DNA of 64,000 nt from positions 1 through 64,000 of the forward strand of contig DASPMW010000128.1 of assembly GCA_035626855.1 (NCBI GenBank), in the 5' to 3' direction. A program made the position numbers and the translations under genes. The DNA comes from JAPWJZ01 sp035626855. GTDB lineage: Bacteria; Pseudomonadota; Alphaproteobacteria; Micavibrionales; UBA2020. The notes below the pieces were generated by a model, which made no database searches, was not told the DNA's origin, and worked only from the letters and a program-made list of their open reading frames with translations. Positions 16,597-24,731 of the stretch are shown piece by piece. The first letter of the stretch is position 1. Every line of letters begins with the position of its first letter.

Positions 16597-17868
16597 ATGA
16601 GCAAAACCGCGCCGAAGGGCATTTTTGCGGAAATGACGCAGGACCGCGTCGTGACGCTGACGATCATCGTCGCCGCGCTCGGCTATTTCGTCGACGTCTT
16701 CGACCTTTTGCTGTTCAACATCCTGCGCGTGCCGAGCCTGAAAGACCTGGGCGTGCCGGACGAAAAGCTGCTGGAGGAGGGCGTGTTCCTGCTGAACGCG
16801 CAGATGGCGGGGCTGCTGGCGGGCGGATTTTTGTGGGGCATCGCGGGCGACAAGTTGGGGCGGCTGTCGGTGCTGTTCGGCTCGATCGTGCTCTATTCGG
16901 CGGGCAGCATCGCCAATGCCTATATCACGAGCGTCGACCAATACGCCCTTATCCGTTTCCTGACCGGCATCGGCCTCGCGGGGGAACTGGGCGTCGGCGT
17001 CACGCTCGCCTCCGAACTGCTGCCGAAACGCTCGCGCGGCCTCGGCACCACGGTCATCGCGAGCATCGGTGTGCTGGGCGCGACTTTTGCAGGCGTGCTC
17101 GTCAATTACGTCACCTGGCGCCATGCCTACCTGATCGGCGGGCTGATGGGCTTCGCCCTGCTGCTGCTGCGCATCGGCGTGAAGGAGTCGGGCATGTTCA
17201 AGCGCGTGCTGGAGCAGGGGGAAAAGGTCGTGCGCGGCAATATGCTGATGTTCTTCCAGAACTGGGACCTGTTCCGCCGCTATATGGCGGTCCTCATGAT
17301 TGGCGCGCCGCTCTGGTGCACGGTCGGGATTTTCATCACGCTCACGCCGGAATTCGCCAAAGACCTCGGCATGGCCGACCCGCTGCCGACCGCCGCTAAC
17401 GCGGTCATGTATTGCTATATCGGCATCGCCCTCGGCGATGTGCTGTCCGGGCTCATGAGCCAGTGGCTGCAGAGCCGTCGCAAGTCGATTTTCGTCTCGC
17501 TGGTCATGCTCACCGTCGCGACCGTCCTCTACACGCAACTGGGCGGCAGCTCGCCGACCATCTACTACTGGCTGTGCTTCTTCATGGGCCTTGGCGCGGG
17601 ATACTGGGCGATGTTTGTGCAGGTGGGGGCGGAGCAATTCGGCACCAACCTGCGCGCGACCGCCGCGACCTCGGTGCCGAACGTCGCGCGCGGGGTTACC
17701 ATTCCGGTCACGCTCGCCTTCCGCGCGCTCATCCCTGCGCTCGGCATCACGGGCAGCGGAATTGCCGTATTCGCGGGCGTCATGGCCTGCGCTTTCGCGG
17801 GGCTGTGGCTCATGAAAGAGACGTTCCATGACGATCTCGACTATGTGGAACAGCGCAAAAAGAAGTGA
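16597..17868 (+). CDS. Major facilitator superfamily transporter
   Basis: 423 residues with the twelve-helix MFS pattern. The loop between helices 2 and 3 reads GIAGDKLGRLSVLFGS, matching the family G-x-x-x-D-R/K-x-G-R motif. Helix 4 contains RFLTGIGLAGELGVGVTLASELLPKRSRG, close to the sugar/organic-anion (AAHS and metabolite-H+ symporter) branches. A central cytoplasmic loop precedes helix 7. The ATG at 16597 follows ACAGGACAAGCCAT. Given its position within the urate-degradation region it might import urate, allantoin or a related acid, but the sequence alone does not show this. Confidence 0.85.
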   Translation: MSKTAPKGIFAEMTQDRVVTLTIIVAALGYFVDVFDLLLFNILRVPSLKDLGVPDEKLLEEGVFLLNAQMAGLLAGGFLWGIAGDKLGRLSVLFGSIVLYSAGSIANAYITSVDQYALIRFLTGIGLAGELGVGVTLASELLPKRSRGLGTTVIASIGVLGATFAGVLVNYVTWRHAYLIGGLMGFALLLLRIGVKESGMFKRVLEQGEKVVRGNMLMFFQNWDLFRRYMAVLMIGAPLWCTVGIFITLTPEFAKDLGMADPLPTAANAVMYCYIGIALGDVLSGLMSQWLQSRRKSIFVSLVMLTVATVLYTQLGGSSPTIYYWLCFFMGLGAGYWAMFVQVGAEQFGTNLRATAATSVPNVARGVTIPVTLAFRALIPALGITGSGIAVFAGVMACAFAGLWLMKETFHDDLDYVEQRKKK

Positions 17869-17899
17869 TAGGCTGAACCGCCCTGACAGGAGCAGACAG

Positions 17900-18532
17900 A
17901 TGTTACGATTTGTTGCCTTTATCGCCGTCCTGCTGATGACGACTGCCGCGCAGGCCGGCGAATTCGCGGGCTATCTGCGTGAGGTCACAGGCACGGCGAC
18001 GATCGACCGGGGTGCGGGCGCGAAACCGCTGCATAAGGGCGACGATATCGCAGTGGGCGACAGGCTCGCGACCGGCAAGGACGGGCGCATCCGCATCGAA
18101 TTCGCCGATGGCGGCGAACTGGTGCTGGCGCAGAACGGCAAGCTGACCGTGGACGAGTATGTCTATGACCCGAAAAAACCCAAAGAGGGCAAGGCCGAGA
18201 TGACGGTGCTCGATACCGCTTTCGCCTTCACCGGCGGCTGGCTCGACAAGGGGCCGGCGCCCGACGTCAAAATGAACCTCAATTTCGGCACGATCGGCGT
18301 GCGCGGCACGAAACTGCTGCGCGCCATGAACAAGGGCGAATGCTGGATCTACCTGCAGACGGGCGCGATCGATGTCTACAACAAGGGCGGCAAGGTGAGC
18401 CTGAAACCCGGCGAAGGCACGATCATGACCGCGACAACGAAATCCCCCGCCGCGCCGCATATCTGGCCGAAGCGGGAAATCGACTGGATCCGCGGCGCCG
18501 TCGCCGGCGAAACAACCGAGTGGAAACCCTGA
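17900..18532 (+). CDS. Secreted FecR-domain protein
   Basis: About 210 residues. A clear signal peptide (MLRFVAFIAVLLMTTAAQAG) is followed by a FecR-like domain: GEFAGYLREVTGTATIDRGAG, GDDIAVGDRLATGKDGRIRIEFADGG in pieces, ELVLAQNGKLTVDEY, then NFGTIGVRGTKLL and LKPGEGTIM. Such free-standing FecR domains are periplasmic and often of unknown role. The start at 17900 has ACAGGAG upstream. The longer in-frame start at 17828 would lie inside the preceding transporter gene. The stop shares one base with the aceB start (TGATG), so the two are co-translated. Confidence 0.8.
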   Translation: MLRFVAFIAVLLMTTAAQAGEFAGYLREVTGTATIDRGAGAKPLHKGDDIAVGDRLATGKDGRIRIEFADGGELVLAQNGKLTVDEYVYDPKKPKEGKAEMTVLDTAFAFTGGWLDKGPAPDVKMNLNFGTIGVRGTKLLRAMNKGECWIYLQTGAIDVYNKGGKVSLKPGEGTIMTATTKSPAAPHIWPKREIDWIRGAVAGETTEWKP

Positions 18533-20076
18533 TGTTCACCGTCACCGCGCCGAAAGTTGAAGGACAGGACCGCATCCTCACACCAGAGGCCTTCGCGTTT
18601 CTGGAAGGGATGGAGAAAAACTTCGGCGCGCGCCGCCGCGCCCTGATGGCCGAGCGCGCGCGGCTGCAGGAAAATCTCGATGGCGGCTGGACGCCCGATT
18701 TCCTCTCCGAAACGAAAAACATCCGCGATGCCGAGTGGAAAGTGCGCCCCGCGCCCGCCGACCTGGCTGACCGCCGCGTCGAGATCACCGGCCCGCCCGA
18801 CCGCAAGATGGTGATCAACGCGCTCAATTCCGGCGCCAGCTGCTTCATGGCGGATTTCGAGGATTCGAACACGCCGACCTGGGCGAACCAGATCGCGGGG
18901 CAGATCAACCTGCGCGACGCGAATGACCGCGTGATCGATTACAGGGATGCGGCGAGCGGCAAGGAATACAAGCTGAAGGACAAGACCGCCGTGCTGCTGG
19001 TGCGCCCGCGCGGGCTGCATATGGAAGAACAGCACCTGACACTCGACGGGCAGGCGCTGTCGGCGAGCTTCTTCGATTTCGGGCTTTACCTGTTCCACAA
19101 CCGCCTTGCCCCCTATTACTACCTGCCCAAGCTGGAAAGCTGGAAGGAGGCGCAGCTGTGGAGCGACATCATTTCCTTTGCCGAAGACGCGCTCGGCCTC
19201 GCGCGCGGCACGGTGCGCGTGACGGTGCTGATCGAAACCATCACCGCCGCCTTCCAGATGGATGAAATCCTTCATGCGCTGAAGGACCATATCGTCGGGC
19301 TCAATTGCGGGCGCTGGGATTATATCTTCAGCTTCATCAAGAAATTCCGCAACCGCCCAGATTTCATCGTGCCGGATCGCGGGTCGGTTACGATGACCGC
19401 GCATTTCCTGCGCTCCTACAGCCTCAACCTCATCCGCACCTGCCACCGCCGCGGCGCGCATGCGATGGGCGGCATGGCGGCGCAGATCCCGATCAAGAAC
19501 GACGAAGCCGCGAATAACGCCGCGCTCGAAAAGGTGCGCGCCGACAAGACGCGGGAAGCGAGTGACGGGCATGACGGCACCTGGGTCGCGCATCCCGCGC
19601 TGGTGCCGGTCGCGAAGGAAGTTTTCGACCGCCTGATGCCCCGCGCCAACCAGCTCGACGTCATGCGCGACGACGTGACGATTACGGCGGCCGACCTGCT
19701 GAAGGTGCCGGAAGGCGACATCACCGAGGACGGCCTGCGCCGGAACATCAATATCGGCATCCTGTACCTGAAGGCCTGGCTCGCGGGAAATGGCTGCGTG
19801 CCGATCCATCATTTGATGGAGGACGCCGCGACCGCCGAGATTTCCCGCGCGCAGCTCTGGCAATGGCGGCGGCACAAGGCAAAGCTGAAGGACGGCCGCG
19901 TGATCGACGATGCGCTGATGCATGACATGCTGCTGGACGAAGCGGGAAAGCTCGACGGGGGTAAATACACAAGCGCTGCGGTCGGCATGTTCACGGGCAT
20001 GGTGATGGCGCCGGTGCTGGACGATTTCCTCACGACGAAGGCGTATGACTGGGTGCTGGCGGATGAGCGGGGTTAA
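18532..20076 (+). CDS. aceB: Malate synthase A
   Basis: Condenses glyoxylate with acetyl-CoA to malate. The protein of 514 residues closely follows the AceB pattern from end to end: LTPEAFAFLEGMEKNFG at the start, WTPDFLSETKNIRDAEWKVR in pieces, RRVEITGPPDRKMVINALNS, FMADFEDSNTPTW, LLVRPRGLHMEEQH, METIL-like catalytic strand VLIETITAAFQMDEI, LNCGRWDYIFSFI, HAMGGMAAQIP, NGHDGTW-like DGHDGTWVAHP and GNGCVPIHHLMEDAATAEISR. The start is the ATG at 18532, overlapping the FecR-protein stop. No isocitrate lyase is in the window. The glyoxylate released by the neighbouring allA offers an alternative source of substrate. Confidence 0.96.
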   Translation: MFTVTAPKVEGQDRILTPEAFAFLEGMEKNFGARRRALMAERARLQENLDGGWTPDFLSETKNIRDAEWKVRPAPADLADRRVEITGPPDRKMVINALNSGASCFMADFEDSNTPTWANQIAGQINLRDANDRVIDYRDAASGKEYKLKDKTAVLLVRPRGLHMEEQHLTLDGQALSASFFDFGLYLFHNRLAPYYYLPKLESWKEAQLWSDIISFAEDALGLARGTVRVTVLIETITAAFQMDEILHALKDHIVGLNCGRWDYIFSFIKKFRNRPDFIVPDRGSVTMTAHFLRSYSLNLIRTCHRRGAHAMGGMAAQIPIKNDEAANNAALEKVRADKTREASDGHDGTWVAHPALVPVAKEVFDRLMPRANQLDVMRDDVTITAADLLKVPEGDITEDGLRRNINIGILYLKAWLAGNGCVPIHHLMEDAATAEISRAQLWQWRRHKAKLKDGRVIDDALMHDMLLDEAGKLDGGKYTSAAVGMFTGMVMAPVLDDFLTTKAYDWVLADERG

Positions 20077-20105
20077 GCGCCATTCGCCTTTACGCGCAAG
20101 CGGAA

Positions 20106-20600
20106 GGGAGATCCTTCGCTGCGCTCAGGATGACAATGATAGCGGTGTCATTCTGAGCGCAGCGAAGAATCCCCCTTTCTCCAGGCCAAGTCTGGGTAAG
20201 ATTTCCCCACGAATAAACACGAATGAACGCGAAGGCGGGGAAGGTTTTGTCACGCATCGTTCCTATTCGTGTCTATTCGCGTCCATTCGTGGGCGTTTTT
20301 TCTGCGGAAAGGGAAGGGAGATCCTTCGCTGCGCTCAGGATGACAATGATAGCGGTGTCATTCTGAGCGCAGCGAAGAATCCCCCTTTCTCCAGGCCAGG
20401 TCTGGGTAAGATTTCCCCACGAATAAACACGAATGAACGCGAAGGCCGGGAAAGTTTTGTCTCGGGTCGTTCCTATTCGCGTCTCTTTGCGTTCACTCGT
20501 GTGCAATTGTTCTGCTGGCAACGAAGGGAGATCCTTCGCTGCGCTCAGGATGACATTGGGGCTGTCATTCTGAGCGCAGCGAAGAATCCCCCTTTGCTTG
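20106..20600. repeat. Tandem array of a 210-bp unit, two full copies and a partial third
   Basis: The sequence GGGAGATCCTTCGCTGCGCT starts at 20106, 20316 and 20526, giving an exact 210-base period. Copies one and two match closely over their first 130 bases and diverge in the last third. Each unit contains the dispersed CTCAGGATGACA...TGTCATTCTGAGCGCAGC inverted element, then a second inverted element built from CACGAATAAACACGAATG and its complement-like CATTCGTGGGCG / ATTCGTGTCTATTCGCG. The third copy keeps only the first element and runs into the puuD ribosome-binding region. No convincing gene lies here. Confidence 0.85.
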
Positions 20601-20619
20601 TCAAGGGAAGCGGAGCCGC

Positions 20620-21825
20620 ATGGATATAGACCTCGCCCAGTGGCTCAACCTCGCGCTGCGCTGGTTTCATTTGATGCTCGGCATCATGTGGATCGGGGCG
20701 TCGTTCTATTTCGTATGGCTCGATCTTGCGCTGCGGCCCGCGAAGGAACAGAAGGACCGCGAGGCGGGTGTGAGCGGGGAAGTCTGGGCCGTGCATGGCG
20801 GCGGGTTTTACCACAAGAAGAAATACCTGGTCGCGCCGGAGGGCATGCCGGACGACCTGCACTGGTTCAAATGGGAAGCGTACCTCACCTTTATCAGCGG
20901 CTTCTTGCTGCTTTGCCTCATGTATTACTGGCAGGCGGATCTTTACCTGATCGACCCGGAGCGCATGAATTTCACGCCGGCGCAGGCGACTTTTACCGGC
21001 CTTGCCTTCCTGCTCGGCGGCTGGTTTTTCTATGACGAGCTTTGCAAAAGCGCGATCGGCCAGAACGACAAGGCCTTTTCCGTCATCTGGGCGGGGGCGC
21101 TGATCTTCGCCGCCTATGCCCTCAGCCAGTTGTTTACGGGGCGCGGCGCATTCATCCATGTCGGCGCGATGATCGGCACGGCGATGACGGCGAATGTCTT
21201 TGCCGTGATCATTCCGAACCAGAAGCGCGTGGTCGCGGCGCTGTTGCGCGGCGACAAGCCGGACGCGAAATACGGCAAGATCGCGAAGCAGCGCTCGATG
21301 CACAACAACTACATGACGCTGCCCGTCCTGCTGATCATGATCAGCAACCATTTCCCGGTGCTCTATGCCGGTGACTGGAACTGGGCGATCCTCGCGGGGC
21401 TCGCGCTGTCCAGCTGGCCGTTCCGGCACTTCTTCAACCTGAAGGATCGCGGCATCACCGCGCCGCGCTTCCTGATCGCCGGCATGGCGGGTTTCATTTT
21501 GACCATCTGCGCGGCATCCGGTTTGTTCGCGCCAGCAAAACCGGTCGCGGCCATGCAAGCGGTCAGTCCTTCGGAAGTGCGCAAGATCGTGCGCACGCAT
21601 TGCAGCGGCTGCCACAGCGACACGCCGGTGCATGACAGTGTCAGCGAAGCGCCGAAGGGCGTGGCGTTTGATACGATGGCTGAGATAAAGCAGTTCGCGC
21701 CGCGCATTATCGAGCAGGCGGTGAAATCCGACACCATGCCGCTCGGCAATGAAACCGGCATGACGAAAGAAGAACGCGCGCGGCTCGGCGACGGGCTCGC
21801 GGCGCTTTCCGGAAAACGCGATTAA
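20620..21825 (+). CDS. puuD: Membrane-bound urate hydroxylase with C-terminal cytochrome c domain
   Basis: Oxidises urate to 5-hydroxyisourate at the membrane, passing electrons to a cytochrome c domain rather than to oxygen directly. The 401-residue protein begins with LALRWFHLMLGIMWIGASFYFVWLD, the family's typical first helix. About eight transmembrane helices follow, with conserved charged loops (GEVWAVHGGGFYHKKKY, HWFKWEAYLTFISG, and MHNNYMTLPVLLIMISNHFP). The C-terminal 80 residues carry THCSGCHSDTP, a CXXCH haem-attachment motif with Cys328, Cys331 and His332, and a Met ligand candidate in DTMPLGNETGMT. It replaces the cofactor-free uricase and FAD-type HpxO, neither of which is in the window. 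Confidence 0.93.
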   Translation: MDIDLAQWLNLALRWFHLMLGIMWIGASFYFVWLDLALRPAKEQKDREAGVSGEVWAVHGGGFYHKKKYLVAPEGMPDDLHWFKWEAYLTFISGFLLLCLMYYWQADLYLIDPERMNFTPAQATFTGLAFLLGGWFFYDELCKSAIGQNDKAFSVIWAGALIFAAYALSQLFTGRGAFIHVGAMIGTAMTANVFAVIIPNQKRVVAALLRGDKPDAKYGKIAKQRSMHNNYMTLPVLLIMISNHFPVLYAGDWNWAILAGLALSSWPFRHFFNLKDRGITAPRFLIAGMAGFILTICAASGLFAPAKPVAAMQAVSPSEVRKIVRTHCSGCHSDTPVHDSVSEAPKGVAFDTMAEIKQFAPRIIEQAVKSDTMPLGNETGMTKEERARLGDGLAALSGKRD

Positions 21826-22012
21826 CCGGAAAATAACCCGGCGCGGCTATATTGAAATCTTCGCGGTGGCAAAGCGGGGGAAAATATGGCCATATTCTCG
21901 GAAAAGCCGGCTTACAGGATTTCGTCAACCGGCAACCTGCTTTGCGGCGCCGTCCCCATGCGGGTCAAGCTCGGCGCCAATGTGCAGAAAACTCCGGCCG
22001 CATGGGTGAGAT

Positions 22013-23002
22013 ATGGCTACAAGGAAAAAGCGCAAACCGGCATCCGGTAAAAAGCCCGCGCTCTCGAAAACGCCGGTAAAAACCACCAGCAGCGACCCGC
22101 GCGACTATGTCGGCTATGGCGAGAACCCGCCGCATGCCAACTGGCCTGGCGGCGCGCGCATCGCCGTGCAGTTCGTCCTGAATTACGAGGAGGGCGGGGA
22201 GAACTGCGTGCTGAACGGCGACGCGGCTTCCGAAACCTTCCTCTCCGAAATCATCAACGCGCCCCGCATCGAGGCGCGGCATATCAGCATGGAGTCGCTC
22301 TACGAATACGGCACGCGCGCGGGCGTGTGGCGTCTCCTGCGCCTCTTCAAGAAATACAAGATTCCGGTGACCGTCTTCGCGGTCGCCATGGCGCTCGAAA
22401 AATACCCCGAGATCGCGAAAGTGTTCGTGCGCGAGGGGCATGAAGTCGCCTCCCACGGCTATCGCTGGATCAATTACCAGGATGTCGACGTCAAGACCGA
22501 GCGCGAGCATATGAAGCGCGCGATCGACATTATCGGCAACCTGACCGGCCAGCGGCCGCTCGGCTGGTACACCGGCCGCACCAGCCCGAATACGCGAAAA
22601 CTGGTGATGGAGGAGGGCGGGTTCCTGTGGGACGCCGACGATTATTCCGACGACCTGCCGTTTTGGGTGAAGGACGGCGAACAGAAGCAGCTGATCGTGC
22701 CCTATACGCTCGATACCAACGACATGCGTTTCGCGACCACGCAGGGCTTCAATTCTGGCGACCAGTATTTCGCTTACCTGCGCGACGCCTTCGACGTGCT
22801 GTACGAGGAAGGGGAGACGCGGCCCAAGATGCTATCGGTCGGGCTGCATTGCCGCATCGTCGGGCGTCCGGCGCGCATGGCGGCGCTCGAGCGGTTCATC
22901 AAGCATATCAAGTCCCACGATAAAGTCTGGATTTGCCGCCGCGTCGATATCGCGAAGCACTGGGCGCAGAAGCATCCGTTCAAGGACAGCGCCAATGGAT
23001 GA
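22013..23002 (+). CDS. puuE: Allantoinase of the polysaccharide-deacetylase family
   Basis: Hydrolyses allantoin to allantoate. The 329 residues match PuuE: RDYVGYGENPPHANWPGGARIAVQFVLNYEEGGEN in pieces, EYGTRAGVWRLLRLF, FAVAMALEKYPE, the EVASHGYRWINYQ segment of the deacetylase fold, GWYTGRTSPNTRKLV, ADDYSDDLPFWV and LPY-like VPYTLDTNDMRF. The C-terminus reads GLHCRIVGRPARMAALERFI. The N-terminus is extended by about 27 lysine/serine-rich residues (MATRKKRKPASGKKPALSK) that the family does not normally have. The uraD start lies inside its 3' end (8-base overlap), so they form an operon. The gap before it (21826-22012) has no clear gene. Confidence 0.93.
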   Translation: MATRKKRKPASGKKPALSKTPVKTTSSDPRDYVGYGENPPHANWPGGARIAVQFVLNYEEGGENCVLNGDAASETFLSEIINAPRIEARHISMESLYEYGTRAGVWRLLRLFKKYKIPVTVFAVAMALEKYPEIAKVFVREGHEVASHGYRWINYQDVDVKTEREHMKRAIDIIGNLTGQRPLGWYTGRTSPNTRKLVMEEGGFLWDADDYSDDLPFWVKDGEQKQLIVPYTLDTNDMRFATTQGFNSGDQYFAYLRDAFDVLYEEGETRPKMLSVGLHCRIVGRPARMAALERFIKHIKSHDKVWICRRVDIAKHWAQKHPFKDSANG

Positions 23003-23504
23003 CAAGCCATTGACGGTTCGTCCGCGCGACGTAGCGCTGGACGTATTCCTGCGCGTCTATGGCGGTATTTACGAACATTCGCCGTGGATCGCTGAAGCCG
23101 CCTATAAAAACGCGCTGCCAGTTGCGACGGTCGCCGAACTGCATGCGGCGATGGTAACGGCGGTCGCGGCGGGGACCGTGGAGCAGAAACTTGCCCTTAT
23201 CCGCGCGCATCCCGACCTTGCCCCTGCGATCGGCACAGCCTTGACCGATGCTTCGGTGTCGGAGCAGAAGAGCGCGGGGCTGAAGGAATGCACGGCGGAA
23301 GAATTCGCGGAATTCCAGCGGCTGAACAAGGTGTATAAGGAAAAATTCGGTTTTCCCTTTATCGTTGCCGTGAAGGGGCTGAACCGGCATGACATTCTCG
23401 AGCGCTTTCGCGCGCGCATGGGCAATACGCCCGACGCGGAATTTGCGACCGCCCTCGCGCAGATCGACCGCATTGCTTTCTTTAGGCTGATGGCGCTGCC
23501 TTAA
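22995..23504 (+). CDS. uraD: OHCU decarboxylase
   Basis: Converts 2-oxo-4-hydroxy-4-carboxy-5-ureidoimidazoline to (S)-allantoin, the third step of urate degradation. At 169 residues it has the expected length. Signature segments are the HPDLA motif (RAHPDLAPAIG) carrying the catalytic His, SEQKSAGLKECTAEEFAEF (the S-x-x-EQ-x-x-AGL motif) and FQRLNKVYKEKFGFPFIVAV. The ATG at 22995 overlaps the puuE end by eight bases. It converges with alc, with which it shares four bases of 3' overlap. Confidence 0.95.
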   Translation: MDDKPLTVRPRDVALDVFLRVYGGIYEHSPWIAEAAYKNALPVATVAELHAAMVTAVAAGTVEQKLALIRAHPDLAPAIGTALTDASVSEQKSAGLKECTAEEFAEFQRLNKVYKEKFGFPFIVAVKGLNRHDILERFRARMGNTPDAEFATALAQIDRIAFFRLMALP

Positions 23505-24652
23505 GCCGCTTCCGTCCCGAACATCTTGAGCCCGTGGATGCCGCCGTTGTCGTAGTGCATGTAGAGCACATGCGTGACCTCGCCCGCATCGAACACGTCG
23601 CGGTAGCGGTGATAGGTGTCGGGCGACAGAGGCGCAAAGGGAATGATTTCCTTCCAGGGGCTGCCTTTGGGTACATGCAGGACGATCCTGAATTGCTCGT
23701 TATCCTTCACGCCCTTTTCCTTCAGGTATTTCTGGCTGAGCATGTAGTCCTTGAAATCCCTTGGCACCACCTGCTTCTTGCCGTCGAAGACCACACTCCA
23801 TTTCGGGGCGAGCTGCATGAGGGCGTCGAGTTTCTTGCCCTTCGCCTTGCGCATATCAAGGCCATAGACATGCGCCGTCATCGGCGCGTTGAGGCGGTGG
23901 AGATAGGTGTCCACGATCACTTCATCGATCACGGCGGGTTTTTTCAGGTGGAACAGCGCCTGTTCGCCATAGCCGGTGCGCGCCGATTCCCATCCATACA
24001 TATACATCTGCTGCCGGTCGCCATCGACCGCGCGGTCGGGCACGCCGTAATGGATGTTGGAAACATGGCTGATCTTCGCACCCTTCAAAAGGTTCGGGCG
24101 CTCTGGGTATTGCAGGTCGGCTTCGACGCCGAAGAAGTTGATGCGCGAGAGGCCACCTTCGTAATAAAGCTCGACATAGACTTCCGTCGCCATGGTCGGC
24201 TTGATCTTGAAACTGTGGTCGCTGTCGGGCTTCAGGTTGGCGCGGCTGAGCACCTGCGCCTGCCCGCCTTCAAGGTCGTCGATGAGGAAAACCGAGGCCG
24301 CCTGCACCTGGTTGCCGGTGTACCATTTGGTGGAAATCGTGATGGTATCGATCACCGCGCGCTTTTTCAGCCCGATAATCATCCAGTTATGCGCGGCGTG
24401 GTTGAATTCAAGCGATTCACCGTCCGCCGCGATGCGCGTCGCCATATGGCGGCGCGATTCATAGCCCCAGTATTTCGCGCCCATATGCGTGAAGTCGCCG
24501 CGGCAATCCTTGGGCTCGTCGGGCAGCATGGCTTCATGCGGGTTGGTGAAGTCGGATTCCGAATAGGCCATGAGGATGGCCGGGATGCGCACGCGCTTGC
24601 CGGCGGGCGGTTTTTTCGCTGACGTTTTCTTCGTTGCTTTTTTCGCGGCCAT
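23501..24652 (-). CDS. alc: Allantoicase
   Basis: Splits allantoate into ureidoglycolate and urea. The 383-residue protein contains two related allantoicase (galactose-binding-like) domains. The first runs from about 90 to 200 (HNWMIIGLKKRAVIDTITIS, VYVELYYEGGLSRINFFG). The second runs from about 230 to 380 (GEQALFHLKKPAVIDEVIVDT, VLYMHYDNGGIHGLKMFG). The GG-x-x-R/H-x-x-x-FG endings are typical of each domain. The N-terminus MAAKKATKKTSAKKPPAGKR is a lysine/alanine-rich tail unlike standard allantoicases but like that of PuuE here. The start at 24652 is 79 bases from the divergent allA. A longer frame to 24835 would run across allA's 5' end and is rejected. Confidence 0.9.
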   Translation of the reverse strand: MAAKKATKKTSAKKPPAGKRVRIPAILMAYSESDFTNPHEAMLPDEPKDCRGDFTHMGAKYWGYESRRHMATRIAADGESLEFNHAAHNWMIIGLKKRAVIDTITISTKWYTGNQVQAASVFLIDDLEGGQAQVLSRANLKPDSDHSFKIKPTMATEVYVELYYEGGLSRINFFGVEADLQYPERPNLLKGAKISHVSNIHYGVPDRAVDGDRQQMYMYGWESARTGYGEQALFHLKKPAVIDEVIVDTYLHRLNAPMTAHVYGLDMRKAKGKKLDALMQLAPKWSVVFDGKKQVVPRDFKDYMLSQKYLKEKGVKDNEQFRIVLHVPKGSPWKEIIPFAPLSPDTYHRYRDVFDAGEVTHVLYMHYDNGGIHGLKMFGTEAA

Positions 24653-24690
24653 ATGGCGCTGCCCTTCGCTTGTGTTGATGGGCTGATTTA

Positions 24691-24714
24691 TGCAACGATT
24701 GCCAAAGCATTGCA
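24691..24714. promoter_or_regulatory. Imperfect palindrome between alc and allA, candidate operator
   Basis: In the 79-base space between the divergent alc and allA genes, a 24-base imperfect palindrome opens TGCAACGATT and closes AAAGCATTGCA. The outer TGCAA/TTGCA arms are exact and the inner positions G and TT/AA are also symmetric. The position would let one regulator control both genes. No regulator gene is in the cluster and I see no second copy at puuD or uraH, so this is a candidate only. Confidence 0.35.
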
Positions 24715-24731
24715 ACCCCTCGAGGGATATC

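Noticed and set aside
20106..20600. CRISPR array
   Set aside because: The 210-base period, only three copies and similar rather than unique intervening sequence rule it out.
21886..22050. A 54-codon frame just before and into puuE, starting MAIFSEKPAYRISSTGNLL with a GGGGG upstream
   Set aside because: It overlaps the puuE start and shows no recognisable protein character. A leader peptide is conceivable but unsupported.
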